A stretch of 64,000 nucleotides of DNA from Anthopleura xanthogrammica (GCA_964019055.1 OZ025211.1:11914400-11978399), one strand, 5' to 3'. Counted from the first letter of the stretch, positions 33,601 to 44,552 are shown. Numbers and translations are program-made. Notes: generated from the letters alone by a model not told the origin.

Positions 33601-34057
33601 TTTGGACCTTATTAAGGCTTATACAATATACTACATTATAATGAACATTGGAATATTTGTATTTCATAAAATCTTGTTGAAAATTACAGAATAAACTTGA
33701 CGTTGTATATTGCTCGATACAACCTACCCTACATATTGTTGTGTTGTGTGTTATTCATGGTAACGGGTAGTAAGAAAATGATTTTCATTCGTACGAGCTG
33801 GCGAGGGAGAATGAAACTAAAATATATACAATATATACTAAGAAGACTTTATAACCTGCTCAGGTTCATTACAGGCTACAAAGCTTGAGATTCAGATGTT
33901 TACTATAAATACGACGATAAAATAGCTATCTTGCTGTTCGAGGTTCATACAGTCTAACGACTTGAAAACGGTCCACATTAAACAAGGCGTCTGGGATGAT
34001 TAAGGACAGCAGACTTTTACGGACACGGAGAGCTTGTCTACCTTTATTTAGAGTTTC

Positions 34058-34410
34058 AAGCTTGCTCGTCTGAAGTTAGCGATGTCTTTTGACTGTAGTT
34101 CTTGCATGCGCCACAAATACATTAAAGGATTCACTGTCGAGTTGGTTGCTACAGTCCGCTCGCTTATCAATAATGCCGTCTATGAATCCAATGAACGAAA
34201 ATCTTTCTCGAGAGCTGATATGCAATAACCGAGCAAAAATACGGTAGGTGCTATACTAAGGTCGTCAACATGACAAGTATCATGGTGTTCATAGATCTTC
34301 GGTATTGCGAGACATCAAAGTTACTGCTTCCATCGTTTGGTTGCTGACTGGACGAGAATGATACAGAAGACGTGAGCTTGTTCAGTGAGTAGAAGGCCAT
34401 GGAATAACAG
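34058..34410 (-). pseudogene. GPCR unit D, C-terminal remnant
   Basis: Covers helix 8 back to ICL3 (matches to TGCGCCACAAATACA, AAGTATCATGGTGTTCATAG and AGAAGACGTGAGCTTG). Small deletions after the C-terminus and in TM6-7 shift the frame, and it is cut at 34410 by the element carrying the DUF3504 ORF. The same deletions are found in unit H (55290), so the two derive from one already damaged copy. 33813-34057 is the shared 3' flank. Confidence 0.85.
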
Positions 34411-35650
34411 ACTTTATTTTATACATACTGAGATTTTCTTATCAAATCTCCCTATGTGAAAAACCAGTTCGCGACTTTTTTCAGCCAATCAGAGAGGCGA
34501 AATGAATTTCTCACACGTGAAAAAAGCGTTTCGTCCAATCACAAACCACTGTCGAGGCGAATCGTGTTTTCGCGGTCATCGCGGGTAGCTTTGTCGGGCA
34601 GCTTTCACAAAATAATATTTTCGGTGTACGCTAGTTGTTCGTATTTCAAACTTATCAAGAGCTAGGAGATATTTGTGAGGATGGCTGAACAATCAAGAAG
34701 ATTTGTGTATCTAGACAAACCTATAGACAAGTTTATAGAAGACCAAAAAAACAAAAATGGTTCGCCGGACAGAGATCCAGTGTTTGTTTACAAAGTTTAT
34801 TCTGAGAAAAGACCTAGCTCGATGAAGGATAGCGATTCACCGTTTTATCTTGGTATTAATTATGCTAAGAACCCTGATAAACCATGGTTCAAGACCAATG
34901 CAATGGGAGTCAACAAGTTAAATAGTTTAATGAAAACTATGGCAGACAAAGCAGGTTTTGATGAAAAGCGAAGACTCACCAACCATAGCGCACGAAAAAC
35001 TATGATGCAAAAACTGAACGACAACAACGTCCCGCCAACTCATATAATGCAATTATCTGGCCACAGAAACCTTCAAAGCGTCAACAACTACAGTACCATC
35101 TCAAACGAACAACAGAAAAACATGTATTTGATTCTGAGTGGAAATAATACTACAAGTACGTCTATAGAAAAAAGGCCAGTGTCGAGTTTACAAAGTGCAG
35201 TGCACACCGAGTGCCGTGAATCTTCATTCATGAAAAGTTCTAGTTTGCCTCCAGCAGGTCCTTTCAGTGGAGCAGTTTTTCACGGAGGACAGTTTAATAT
35301 AACAATCAACACCGTTAACAAGTCACCGAATTCCGCAAATCACTCATTTAAATCAACAGAGTCTACACGTAGCTTTAAACGCATCAAGCGTGTGTTGGAG
35401 TCGTCAGACGAAGACAGCCCACAGTGACAAACTAAGCCAAAAGAAGAAAAAATCAGCCAAAACTTCATTAGCTTACCGATTTTACTTTGTACTAGTTATG
35501 ATTACTGATATTTTTACATCATAGCTTCTAGTAAAAGCTTAATTTTTCGAAAAGAAATTATTACACGAGTTTTGTAATTGTTTTAGAAAACCAATTAAAT
35601 GTGAATAAATTAAAAACAACAAAATCTCAGTATGTATAAAATAAATAAAT
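34411..35650 (+). mobile_element. Element with perfect 25-bp inverted ends carrying a DUF3504 ORF
   Basis: A 25-bp sequence at 34413-34437 (starting TTTATTTTATACATACTG) is perfectly repeated in inverted orientation at 35621-35645. Between them lie a promoter-like stretch with two CCAAT boxes (CAGCCAATCAG, GTCCAATCAC), one intronless ORF and a short AT-rich tail. It interrupts GPCR remnant D. No clear target duplication: flanks are AACAGAC and TAAATTATAG. Known Cryptons lack long inverted ends, so either this is a hitch-hiking non-autonomous DNA element that captured a gene or an unusual recombinase element. Confidence 0.55.
34681..35427 (+). CDS. DUF3504 / Crypton-type tyrosine-recombinase-like protein (C-terminal half)
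   Basis: 248 residues from the ATG at 34681; a GTG two codons earlier is not used. Residues 1-30 (MAEQSRRFVYLDKPIDK) are unique. The middle DPVFVYKVYSEKRPSSM, DSPFYLGINY, PWFKTNAMGVNKL matches the ZMYM/QRICH1/KCTD1 DUF3504 domain. The recombinase box reads LTNHSARKT (HxxR), LSGHRNLQSVNNYS (H and the Tyr), so the second-box catalytic residues remain, while the first Arg region is missing. The tail is Ser-rich with KRIKRVLESSDEDSPQ, a possible nuclear signal. Lack of introns and inverted flanking repeats suggest mobilisation. DNA or chromatin binding is the likely property; activity is doubtful. Confidence 0.7.
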   Translation: MAEQSRRFVYLDKPIDKFIEDQKNKNGSPDRDPVFVYKVYSEKRPSSMKDSDSPFYLGINYAKNPDKPWFKTNAMGVNKLNSLMKTMADKAGFDEKRRLTNHSARKTMMQKLNDNNVPPTHIMQLSGHRNLQSVNNYSTISNEQQKNMYLILSGNNTTSTSIEKRPVSSLQSAVHTECRESSFMKSSSLPPAGPFSGAVFHGGQFNITINTVNKSPNSANHSFKSTESTRSFKRIKRVLESSDEDSPQ

Positions 35651-35741
35651 TATAGCATGAAAAGCGCTTTGTACGGGATTTTCATGAAGTAATCTCTATA
35701 TACCGCGCAAACGGAGAGCTTGTCCGCCTTCATTCAGAGTT

Positions 35742-36686
35742 TCAAGCTTGCTCGTCTTGAACCGAGTGATGTTCTCGTCTCAAGATTCTTTTGACTGTAG
35801 TTTTTACTGCTTGTCGAATATCTTGCATGCGCCACAAATACAGTAAAGGATTCACTGTCGAGTTGATTGCTATGACAAGTTCCACTATGGATATTACCTT
35901 GTAAATTATAATCGAAGAAAGGCCTTTTTCATTCATGATAGAGAAAGTAACAACCGAGCAAAAGTACGGCAGGTACAATAGCAAGGTCGTCAACATGACA
36001 AGTATCATGGTGTTCATAGATCTTCTGTATTGCGAGACATCAAAGTTACCGCTTCCGTTGTCTGGTTGCGCACTGGACGAGGATACAGAAGACGTGAGCT
36101 TCTTCAGTGAGTAGAACGCCATGGAATAACAAACGGTTATGGTTGAAAGAAACACGAAAAGAAAACATGGGGTCATAACATTTAATGCATATCGAAAGAT
36201 GTTTGATAGGAGTAACGTCAACAGCAGCAAAAGCATTGCCACCCAGTAAGGGATAGTCACCATCCAGATGCGTCGAGATGTTACAAACGATCGATATCTG
36301 TTTTTCAGTCTAATGGCCAACAATCGGTCAAGGCTTACAAGAGTCAAACAGTATAGAGATACAGAACTTAACCAGTATGCAAGAAAATGAAAAGTGGCAG
36401 TTATATAACAATATTTTGTAGCCCACTTTGTGATGTAAGCATAGTGGACGAGGACCGTTGAAGTTTCAGCAAGGGCTCCATACAAAAAGTCCGATAATAC
36501 AAGATTAGCAAGAAGAAGATACGAAGGCTTGTGTAGAGTTGGATTCTTCCAGATGGAATACAGTATTAAAGAGTTCAAAGATACGGCTGTTAGTGATGTA
36601 ATGCCAAATAAAACGGATAGAGGTATCCGAAACGACGGCAATTCAAGGAAACTTTCGTATCGAAACGAGTAGCAAGTATAGTTCAT
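35742..36686 (-). CDS. Class A GPCR, subfamily 2, unit E
   Basis: 314 residues starting MNYTCYSFRYESF; the frame is open seven codons further up, but the start aligned with other copies is used. All class A marks are present: Cys before TM3, DRL, Ser-rich ICL3 (SSSAQPDNGSGNF), NPLLY. TM3 starts with CYITATFHFLAYWLSS, differing from units C, F and G. Its closest relative is the broken unit I (60559-59714), with which it shares flanks, a solo LTR and a 120-bp insertion, so the two come from a recent block duplication. Confidence 0.9.
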   Translation of the reverse strand: MNYTCYSFRYESFLELPSFRIPLSVLFGITSLTAVSLNSLILYSIWKNPTLHKPSYLLLANLVLSDFLYGALAETSTVLVHYAYITKWATKYCYITATFHFLAYWLSSVSLYCLTLVSLDRLLAIRLKNRYRSFVTSRRIWMVTIPYWVAMLLLLLTLLLSNIFRYALNVMTPCFLFVFLSTITVCYSMAFYSLKKLTSSVSSSSAQPDNGSGNFDVSQYRRSMNTMILVMLTTLLLYLPYFCSVVTFSIMNEKGLSSIIIYKVISIVELVIAINSTVNPLLYLWRMQDIRQAVKTTVKRILRREHHSVQDEQA

Positions 36687-36777
36687 CTTTTGATCTGCTC
36701 TAACCAAACATGAAGCGTTTTAAACTGACTTTAAATTGAAAACGCTTTCGACTTTTATTACTCAGTATTTTTGTCAT

Positions 36778-37149
36778 TGTGTAGGACAATTGATTTCACG
36801 GTGGCACGCCTTCCAACTCGCTGATATTATTGTAATTAATTCGAGTCTGAGTTCGGTTTACTGAATTCACGAGGGTTTATTGACTAGACCTTTGTCCACT
36901 TCGTTCAGCAATAACTCAATACAAGCGGTAAAAACTGTACAAAAAAGGACATAAACATTACAAAGTAAACTCGAGCACTGCAGGAAATAAATTGGCTACT
37001 TACAATCGTGCTGTGTAAAGAGGGAAAGAAGAAAAACAATAACAAACTTGACTATTGACGAAGCGTCCCAAACGAACTGCTCACATGCTCTGTAAAACAC
37101 TAGCACAAGGTGTGCACGTGATGTGCCTGGGGCACAGGAGGCCCAAACA
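36778..37149. mobile_element. Solo LTR with 5-bp target duplication, unit E
   Basis: 372 bp beginning TGTGTAGGACAATTG and ending CCCAAACA, flanked by GTCAT at 36773-36777 and 37150-37154. In unit C the empty site reads TTGTTATCTTTTA. TG...CA ends, a 5-bp duplication and no internal genes define a solo LTR from homologous recombination. The same insertion is present in unit I. Confidence 0.8.
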
Positions 37150-37154
37150 GTCAT

Positions 37155-37976
37155 CTTTTATACCTTTTTAAGTTATCTTTTGTGATGTTTTACAAGTTTC
37201 AATGCCTCATAATATTTTGCAGTTCTGCCACCTGTCACACGGAGTAAATTATCATTCAATATATACAGAATATTCATGTCCTTTTCGTTACCTGATCATT
37301 TACTTTCATTTATTTTCATCACTGGCACACTAAACTGAATTGGTTTACAGTGTGAACAATAACGGAGATTAGAGTTTACTGAAGAGCTTAATCTAATTTC
37401 CAAAAAGTAATATATTTTTCCGTTATGAGATGTCAGTATAACTATTAAAGTAAATTAAGCGTTTGTGAGTGCATGACCAATTCAAAAGTTGTTGGGAATT
37501 TGACTAGATCGAAAAATGAGTAACCTATTTTGAGCTTCTCAACACAAAAGCAATTCTAGTGCATTCTGAAGCCGCATAAGGGTGAAAAACGTTTAATTAA
37601 AATAAAGGCTATGGCTCGTCCTAGACGCTTCTGCACTCAATAGCCCAAAATGATATAGCTAGAGCGATTCAGGCATACTTGTGCTAAAGCTAATTCCCTT
37701 TTTTTTTTACAGGGATGAGGTTGAAGGGAAGATATGGATCCAGTTATCATCATGATTCATGCATTAGCTTCAGCTGCACATCTATGAAATCACCGTCTGA
37801 ATCAGTTGTCGCTCGAGTGTCACATAGTTTGACAAGCCCTGCAGAACTTGTTTGCAGTGTTTGTCGACCCGATATAAAACTGCCGTACCAAACTAATTCA
37901 AACGCAATTTTTTTTTTGCCAGACTTCATTCATCGATTGATGACTTCGGCAAATGAGAGGATAGAATAAAAATAAA
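37155..37976. repeat. Unit E 5' flank with E/I-specific insertion
   Basis: Follows the shared unit flank, but between ATGATATAGCTAG and TGAATCAGTTGTCGCT it has about 120 bp not found in C, F or G. This starts AGCGATTCAGGCATAC, includes a T-run plus ACAG, and reads GATGAGGTTGAAGGGAAG. The acceptor-like T(9)ACAG hints at an exon edge, but no partner donor was found. Confidence 0.45.
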
Positions 37977-38060
37977 ATCCAGGTAATGATCTCGCCCGAT
38001 CGGGCTTGACTCAGTTTCTTGGAAGTTCAGCTTTTATCCACTGGGCCACGGTTTTCAAGA
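37977..38060 (-). repeat. SINE-like block, copy 2
   Basis: Same A-box-like (GTGGCCCAGTGGATAAAA), B-box-like (GAGTCAAGCCCGATC) and GGATT-free second half (GAGATCATTACCTGG) as copy 1, truncated right after TGGAT. It is followed on the plus strand by the shared CAGTGCGTGGCAGG and GGCTGGTCTCTCCCC text to about 38330. Confidence 0.5.
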
Positions 38061-38329
38061 TATTAGCACACAATAGCCCTGAGAAATTTGCACCAGATAG
38101 ACTAGATTATTTTCCACTTCAAATCAATGTGCCAGTGCGTGGCAGGTTGTGCAAGGGGCTAGCTGATATGGTCTGGAGGCCGGCTGGTCTCTCCCCTGAT
38201 GCCTCCGGGCTAGAACATGACCCTGCGTAATTCGTGCAACCAAGGGCGGAGGGACGTAATTGCCGTCATGTCCGAAGTCCATACGTTGACCCAGATCTGT
38301 GGATGTCTTGGGGTATAGCATGTGGAGGG

Positions 38330-39600
38330 CACTATGTTTTTTTTTACGGTCTTAGATATAATTTTGGATATTTTTCTTTTTTTTTTTATTCTTTTCTCTT
38401 GTTTTTTTTGTTGTTTTTTTTGTTTCTTTGTTTTCCTGGTATTTTTGTTTTTTTTGTTGTGGTAAGTTTTTAATCTTTTTAGATATTTTTCTTCCGATGG
38501 TATTAGGATAAGAGTCTTTTTTGATTTTACAAATAATTTATAACAAATTGTTTCTTAGATTAAACCCAATAACATTATTGTTTATTTTTTAGAAAGAATG
38601 ACTACTTGTTTCCTTTTTGCTTACATTCAGCATTAACATTTATAATAAGCAATTCATGCACAATGCAAACAAAAACGAGCTGTTCTATCCTGGTTTTCTT
38701 GGTATTTTATTTCTATTGCTATATTTTCTGTTTATATGGTACTGTGAATTCTTGTCTACCCAAATGGGTGTTTCCCCGTTTCCCAGTCCTCACGCGACAA
38801 TTAGTGCCGAATCCCGCTCGCTCCAGACAAAGGCTATTAAATACATACCCGTATTTCTGGCTGTATTTCGGTTCTTGATTTAATTATAATGATCCTCGGC
38901 TTCATAACAGTCCACAATTAAAGTATTATTTAAAACGGTCAAGAAACGAAAGTTCAGTTTTGCAGTCAATATCGAACCGGGGAAAAATTAAAAATGGCCA
39001 AAAATCCTGTTTGAAATACAGTATCTCGAAATAAATCAGTTTTTATAGTGGGTAACAAATTCAATATGTTTGTATATAAGAGCTAACCCATAGAGAATCG
39101 ATTTCTTACAATGGTATGGATGCGAGCTCGTAAAAGGCAAACAAAGATGGCTATCTGTAAATTCAACATCAACATGTTTTTAAATGAAACCGTCTTTGAG
39201 ATGTAAAATTAAATATAAAACATTCAGGCTATGCTCGTAGTACTCCATGGTATAGTTTGTCACTTCCCCAAGCAGCAATATTAGATATATTGCCGGCCTC
39301 AGTAACTATCTAATACACCGATATTGGATAGCTTGCACACACGCACACATATTGAATATATATCTAGTAAACTATTAGATAACTAAAATATATACAATAT
39401 ATACTAAGAAGACTTTATAACCTGCTCAGGTTCATTACAGAGTACAAAGCTTGAGATTTAGATGTTTACTAAGAATACGTCGATAAAATAGCAATCTTCC
39501 TGCTCGAGGTCCATACAGTCTAACACCCTAAAGACGGTCCACATTAAGCAAGGCGTCTGCGATGATTAAGGGCAGCAGGCGTTTACGGACACGGAGAGCT
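38330..39600. repeat. T-rich and conserved 3' block, unit E
   Basis: T-rich run, then the same ordered landmarks as at 29704-30756, then the common 3' flank of unit F from TATACAATATATACTAAG (39393). No gene; ORFs here change frame between copies. Confidence 0.55.
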
Positions 39601-39621
39601 TGTCCGCCTTCATATAGAGTT

Positions 39622-40566
39622 TCAAGCTTGCTCGTCTTGAACCGAGTGATGTTCTTGTCTTAAGATTCTTTTGACTGTAGTTTTTACTGCTTCACGAATA
39701 TCTTGGAAGCGCCACAAATACAGTAAAGGATTCACTGTCGAGTTGATTGATACGACAAGCTCTATTATGGATGTTACCTTGTAAATTATAATCAAAGAAA
39801 GGCCTTTTCCATTCATGATATAGAATGTAACAGCCGAACAAAAGTACGGCAGGTACAATAGCAAGGTCGTGAACATGACAAGTATCATGGTGTTCATAGA
39901 TCTTCGGTATTGCGAGACATCAAAGTCACGGTTTCCATCGTTTTGTTGCTGACTGAACGAGGATACAGAAGACGTGAGCTTCTTCAGTGAGTAGAACGCC
40001 ATGGAATAACAAACGGTCATAGTTGAAAGAAACACGAAAACAAAACATGGGATCATAATTTTTTTTACATATTGAAAGACCTTTGCCAGGAGTAACGTCA
40101 ACAGCAGCAAAAGCGTACCCACCCAGTAAGGGATAGTCACCATCCAGATGCGTCGAGATGTTACAAACGATCGATATCTGTTTTTCAGTCTAATGGCCAA
40201 CAGTCGGTCAACGCTTATAAGAGTCAAACAGTACAGAGATACAGAAGCTAACCAGTATCCTACAAGATTAGCAAATGCAAATATATAACAGTATTTTGTG
40301 GTCCACTTTTTAATGTAAGCATAGTGTACGAAGATCGTTGAAGTCTCTGCCAACGCTCCAAACACAAGATCTGATAATGCAAGATTAGCAAGAAGAAGAT
40401 ACGAAGGCTTGTGTAGAGTGGGATTCTTCCAGATTGAATACAGTATTAAAGAGTTCAAAGATACGGCTGTTAGGGATGTAATGCCCAATAAAGCGGATAG
40501 AGGTATCCTAAACGATGGCAACTCAGCGATACTGTCGTATCGAAACGAGTAACAAGTGTTGTTCAT
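39622..40566 (-). CDS. Class A GPCR, subfamily 2, unit F
   Basis: 314 residues. Distinctive features: TM2 LALSDLVFGALAETSTIF, TM3 AFANLVGYWLASVSLYCL, TM4-5 KVFQYVKKIMIPCF, ICL3 SSFSQQQNDGNRDF, and helix 8 WRFQDIREAV instead of WRMQDIRQAV. DRL and NPLLY are intact. Nearest relative is unit G. The 5' flank (40680-41400) keeps the shared landmarks up to TGCTTGAGTAGGTATA. Confidence 0.9.
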   Translation of the reverse strand: MNNTCYSFRYDSIAELPSFRIPLSALLGITSLTAVSLNSLILYSIWKNPTLHKPSYLLLANLALSDLVFGALAETSTIFVHYAYIKKWTTKYCYIFAFANLVGYWLASVSLYCLTLISVDRLLAIRLKNRYRSFVTSRRIWMVTIPYWVGTLLLLLTLLLAKVFQYVKKIMIPCFVFVFLSTMTVCYSMAFYSLKKLTSSVSSFSQQQNDGNRDFDVSQYRRSMNTMILVMFTTLLLYLPYFCSAVTFYIMNGKGLSLIIIYKVTSIIELVVSINSTVNPLLYLWRFQDIREAVKTTVKRILRQEHHSVQDEQA

Positions 40567-41411
40567 CTTTTGATCTGCTTTAACTAAACGTGAAGCGTTT
40601 TAAACAGACTTAAAAATGAAAACGCTTTCCATTTTTATTACTGAGTCTTTTTGTTATCTTTTAAACCTTTTTTAATTATCTTTTGTGCTGTTTTATTTAA
40701 AAGTTTCAATGCCTCATAATATTTTTCAGGTCTGCCACCTGTCACACGGAGTAAATTGTCGTTGCAGAATACAGAATCTTCACGTCCTATTCGTTAGCTT
40801 ATCATTTAGTTTCACTTACTTCCATCACTGGCACACTAAACTGAATTGGTTGACAGTGTGAACAATAACGAGGTTAGAGATTACTTAATAGTTGAATCTA
40901 ATTTCCAAAAAGTAATATATTTTTCCGTTATGAGATGTCTTTCAGTATAACTATTAAAGTGAATTAACCGTTTTGTGTGCATGACCGATTCAAAACTTGT
41001 TGGAAATGTGAATAGACCAAAAAATGAGTAACCTTTTTTGAGTTTCTAAACACAAAAGTAATGCTAGTGTATTCTGAAGCCACAGATGGGTGCAAAACTT
41101 TTAATTAAAATGGAGGCTGTGGCTCGTTCTAGACGCTTCTGCACTCATTTACCGAAAATAATATATCCAAGTATATTTGGACTCTGGAGCGACTTCTGAG
41201 CAAGTTGAATCTGAATCAGTTGCCGCTGCAATGTCACATAGTTTGAGAAGCCCTACAGAACTTGTTTGCAATGTTTGTCGACCCGATATAAAACTACCGT
41301 ACCAAACTAATTGAAACGCCATTTTTCTTTTCCAGACTTAATTCATTTATTGATGACTTCGGCACATGAGAGGATAAGAATAAAACAATACATATAAATG
41401 CTTGAGTAGGT

Positions 41412-42861
41412 ATAGCCTGCGTAGGTCCTCGCGAGGGGAGGAGTGCTGGGAGGATGAGGGAAGGAAGAAGGGCCTGCAGACAAACCCCGCTTTTTTGCCT
41501 AACGCCTCCTAGTTAAATTAAAGTTTCCTGTTATATGTCAATGTCAAAATCGACCAATTTAAATTAACGGGATGAAATACGATATGAAGGGAAGGATCAG
41601 CAATGGGTTATACTATAAACATGACATGAGTCATGAGGAGGGTCCATGGTTATCCCATGATCGATGCATTGCGTTTCATAGTACATTGTCAATTCTTTCG
41701 TGACGTCATCACTTTGTTTGAGCTGGCTTTGAGTCAAGATGAAAATGGCGATGTTTAGTCCAGATGCATCAATGGACAACACTGAACCCTCCTCTCACAT
41801 GGGTCAAAGAGACACAGAAACTATCCAGATGATTTTTGCAGAGTTTGTAAATACAATCTAAAACCCACTTTGGTAACTATAGCAAGGTAATAAGATCTTC
41901 ACTGAGCACAGAAATTTTCAAGCCACCTCAAAGACAAAAAATTAACAGTGACAAGAAGCTTTATTATCACCACTATATACAGTAAGTTACAGATAAATGC
42001 ATAGCTTCCTCAAAGATATCACAGTCACTGAATGTATTCTGGATCGAATCATCGATTGTTTGATATATACAAAGACACTTATGATATTGTGCCCTAATAC
42101 ATACAGCAATTCAATATATAGAATAATACCGATTATGACTACATCAAAAAAAAACCAACGATTTCACCTTGAGTTTCAGTAAATTACAGTTCTTATTTTC
42201 TGTGCTCTGACACATCTTGTCATCGATGCAAATATTCAACATGCCGTCTTGGCAGTTCGCTTTCTCGTAGATCACAATCTGCTCGTCTGACTTCAAGTTC
42301 TTGTGGTCAGCTTCAAAGTTTTGCTTGTCAATTGTTTTTTAGTTTGTCTCCGGATAGTTTGTATTTGAGATCTGGCAAGATCTAGATTGGCTAGTTTGGC
42401 TAGATAGTTCTAAGATTCTCATAGTTTGCTCATAGATTCTCATATAGTTCTCTCGTTGAGTACGTGGATCAACCCGTTCCAAAATCGCTCAATTGTATCT
42501 CTTAGTAAGTAGTTTAAGCGTTCCGATAAAAAAGCTAAAGACAATGGTAGCCCACATGCCTACAGACAACAAACTTCGATCAAGAAAACAGCTTTAATAA
42601 GTAATTTTCTATCGACGAACCTCTAAGGAATGATGCAATGGCGACCAAGCAGACCGAGCAAAGACAAATACCTCATACTCAATATCATGTGTTTAATTCT
42701 GTCAACATGTATCCAATCATATTTGAGAAATAGATAAACCAAAACTCCATTGGACAGACAATTGCTATGGTTATGAGTTTTTTCCAATCATGATCGCGAC
42801 GGGCAAAAAGAAAAAAAAACGAAGCTCATTTTAAGATTTGTTTGCCACCATGGCAACCCAG
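41412..42861. other. Unassigned insertion between units F and G
   Basis: About 1.45 kb replacing the SINE-like and T-rich blocks present in other units. It starts GCCTGCGTAGGTCCTCGCG, is followed by a G/A-rich stretch, and ends at GCCACCATGGCAACCCAG. It includes partial repeats of CTAGATAGTTCT/AGATTCTCATA (42400-42445). No ORF above about 60 codons, no terminal inverted repeat and no recognised domain. Probably mobile or a deletion-insertion scar. Confidence 0.4.
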
Positions 42862-43590
42862 TAATGATCCTCGGCTTCGTAACAGTCCACAATTAAAGTA
42901 TTATTTAAAACGGTCAAGAAACGAAAAGTCCAGTTTTGCAGTCAATATCGAACCTGGGGGAAATTAAAAATGGCCAAAAATCCTGCTTAAAATAAAATAT
43001 CTCGAAATAAATAAGTTTTTATAGTGGGTAACAAATTCAGTATGTTTGTATATAAGAGCTAACCCATAGAGAATCGATTTCTCTAAATTGGTATGGATAT
43101 GCGAGCTCGTAAAAGGGAAATAAAAATGGTTATCTGTAAATTCAACAGAAACATGTTTTTGTATAAAACCGTCTTTGAGAGGTAAAGTTAAATTTAAAAC
43201 ATTCAGGCTATGCTCGTAGTACTCCATGGTAAAGTTTGTCACTTCGGCCAGCAGCAATATTAGATATATTGCCGGCCTCAGTAACTGTCTAATACACTGA
43301 TATTGGATATAGCTTGCTCACACGAACACATATTCAATATATATCTAGTAAACTATTAAATAACTAAAATATATACAATATATACTAAGAAGACTTTATA
43401 ACCTGCTCAGGTTCATTACAGGGTATAAAGCTTGAGATTCAGATGTTTACTAAGAATACGTCGATAAAAGAGCAATCTTCCTGCTCGAGGTTCATACTGT
43501 CTAACACCCTAAAAACGGTCATCATTAAGCAAGGCATCTGGGATGATTAAGGAGAACCGACTATACGCACACGGAGAGCTTGTCCGCCTT
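42862..43590. repeat. Conserved 3' block ahead of unit G
   Basis: Starts abruptly at TAATGATCCTCGGCTTCG and follows the common text through GAGAATCGATTTCTC, the ATATTCAATATATATCTAG motif and CTAAGAAGACTTTATAACC. Noncoding. Confidence 0.55.
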
Positions 43591-43607
43591 CATTCAGAGT
43601 TTCATTA

Positions 43608-44552
43608 TCAAGCTGGCTCGTCTTCAACCGAGGGATGTTCTCCTCTTAAAATTCTTTTGACTGTAGTTTTTACTGCTTGACGAATATCTTGCATGCGCCA
43701 CAAATACAGTAAAGGATTCACTGTCGAGTTGATTGATACGACAAGGTTCATTATGGATGATACCTTGTGAAATATAATCAAAGAAAGGCCTTTTCCATTC
43801 ATGATAGAGAATGTAACAGCCGAACAAAAGTACGGTAGGTACAATAGCAAGGTCGTCAACATGACAAGTATCATGGTGTTCATAGATCTTCGGTATTGCG
43901 AGACATCAAAGTCACTGTTTCCATCGTTTGGTTGCTGACTGAACGAGGATACAGAAGACGTGAGCTTCTTCAGTGAGTAGAACGCCATGGAATAACAAAC
44001 GGTCATAGTTGAAAGAAACACGAAAACAAAACATGGGATCATAATTTTTTCTACATATTGAAACACCTTTGCAAGGAGTAACGTCAGCAGCAGCAAAAGC
44101 GTACCCACCCAGTAAGGGATAGTCATCATCCAGATGCGTCGACATGTTACAAACGATCGATATCTGTTTTTCAGTCTAATGGCCAACAGTCGGTCAACGC
44201 TTGTAAGAGTCAAACAGTACAGAGATACAGAAGCTAACCAGTATCCTACAAGATGAGCAAATGCAGATATATAACAGAATTCTGTGGTCCACTTTTTAAT
44301 GTAAGCATAGTGGTAGAAGATCATTGAAGTCTCTGCCAACGCTCCAAACACAAGATCTGATAATGCAAGATTAGCAAGAAGAAGATACGAAGGCTTGTGT
44401 AGAGTGGGATTCTTCCAGATTGAATACAGTATTAAAGAGTTTAAAGATACGGCTGTTAGGGATGTAATGCCCAATAAAGCGGATAGAGGTATCCTAAACG
44501 ATGGCAACTCAGCGATACTTTCGTATCGAAACGAGTAACAAGTGTTGTTCAT
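43608..44552 (-). CDS. Class A GPCR, subfamily 2, unit G
   Basis: 314 residues, close to unit F. Differences concentrate in the outer TM2 (ETSMIFYHYAYIKK), start of TM3 (FCYISAFAHLVGYW) and TM7 entry (FHKVSSIMNLVV). It has SCRRIWMM-type changes near TM4 (TCRRIWMMTIPYW) and ends EDEPA. DRL, NPLLY and helix 8 are intact. Its 5' flank is complete to about 45240, after which the unit is split by element 2. Confidence 0.9.
   Translation of the reverse strand: MNNTCYSFRYESIAELPSFRIPLSALLGITSLTAVSLNSLILYSIWKNPTLHKPSYLLLANLALSDLVFGALAETSMIFYHYAYIKKWTTEFCYISAFAHLVGYWLASVSLYCLTLTSVDRLLAIRLKNRYRSFVTCRRIWMMTIPYWVGTLLLLLTLLLAKVFQYVEKIMIPCFVFVFLSTMTVCYSMAFYSLKKLTSSVSSFSQQPNDGNSDFDVSQYRRSMNTMILVMLTTLLLYLPYFCSAVTFSIMNGKGLSLIIFHKVSSIMNLVVSINSTVNPLLYLWRMQDIRQAVKTTVKRILRGEHPSVEDEPA

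Larger units (their letters stand above)
30757..33812 (+). mobile_element. DIRS/Ngaro-like tyrosine-recombinase retrotransposon, decayed
   Basis: Inserted between TATTAGATAA and AACTAAAATATATAC, which are continuous in units F and G. It has a TATAAATAG promoter (30863-30871), a zinc knuckle, reverse transcriptase, RNase H with the downstream conserved region, and the start of a tyrosine recombinase, in that order. This order and the WxPRSxNxKAD.../VDCFA/SRFWNPG/VVPP signature text are those of DIRS/Ngaro elements. GTTGTATCG near the left end and CGATACAAC near the right end are inverted, hinting at DIRS-type ends, but full terminal repeats were not resolved. At least two frameshifts and loss of the recombinase catalytic domain make it dead. 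Confidence 0.8.

Noticed and set aside
23456..35427. One long DUF3504 gene spanning both halves
   Set aside because: The first half ends in its own stop, the second has its own start and inverted flanking repeats, and a GPCR and a retrotransposon lie between.
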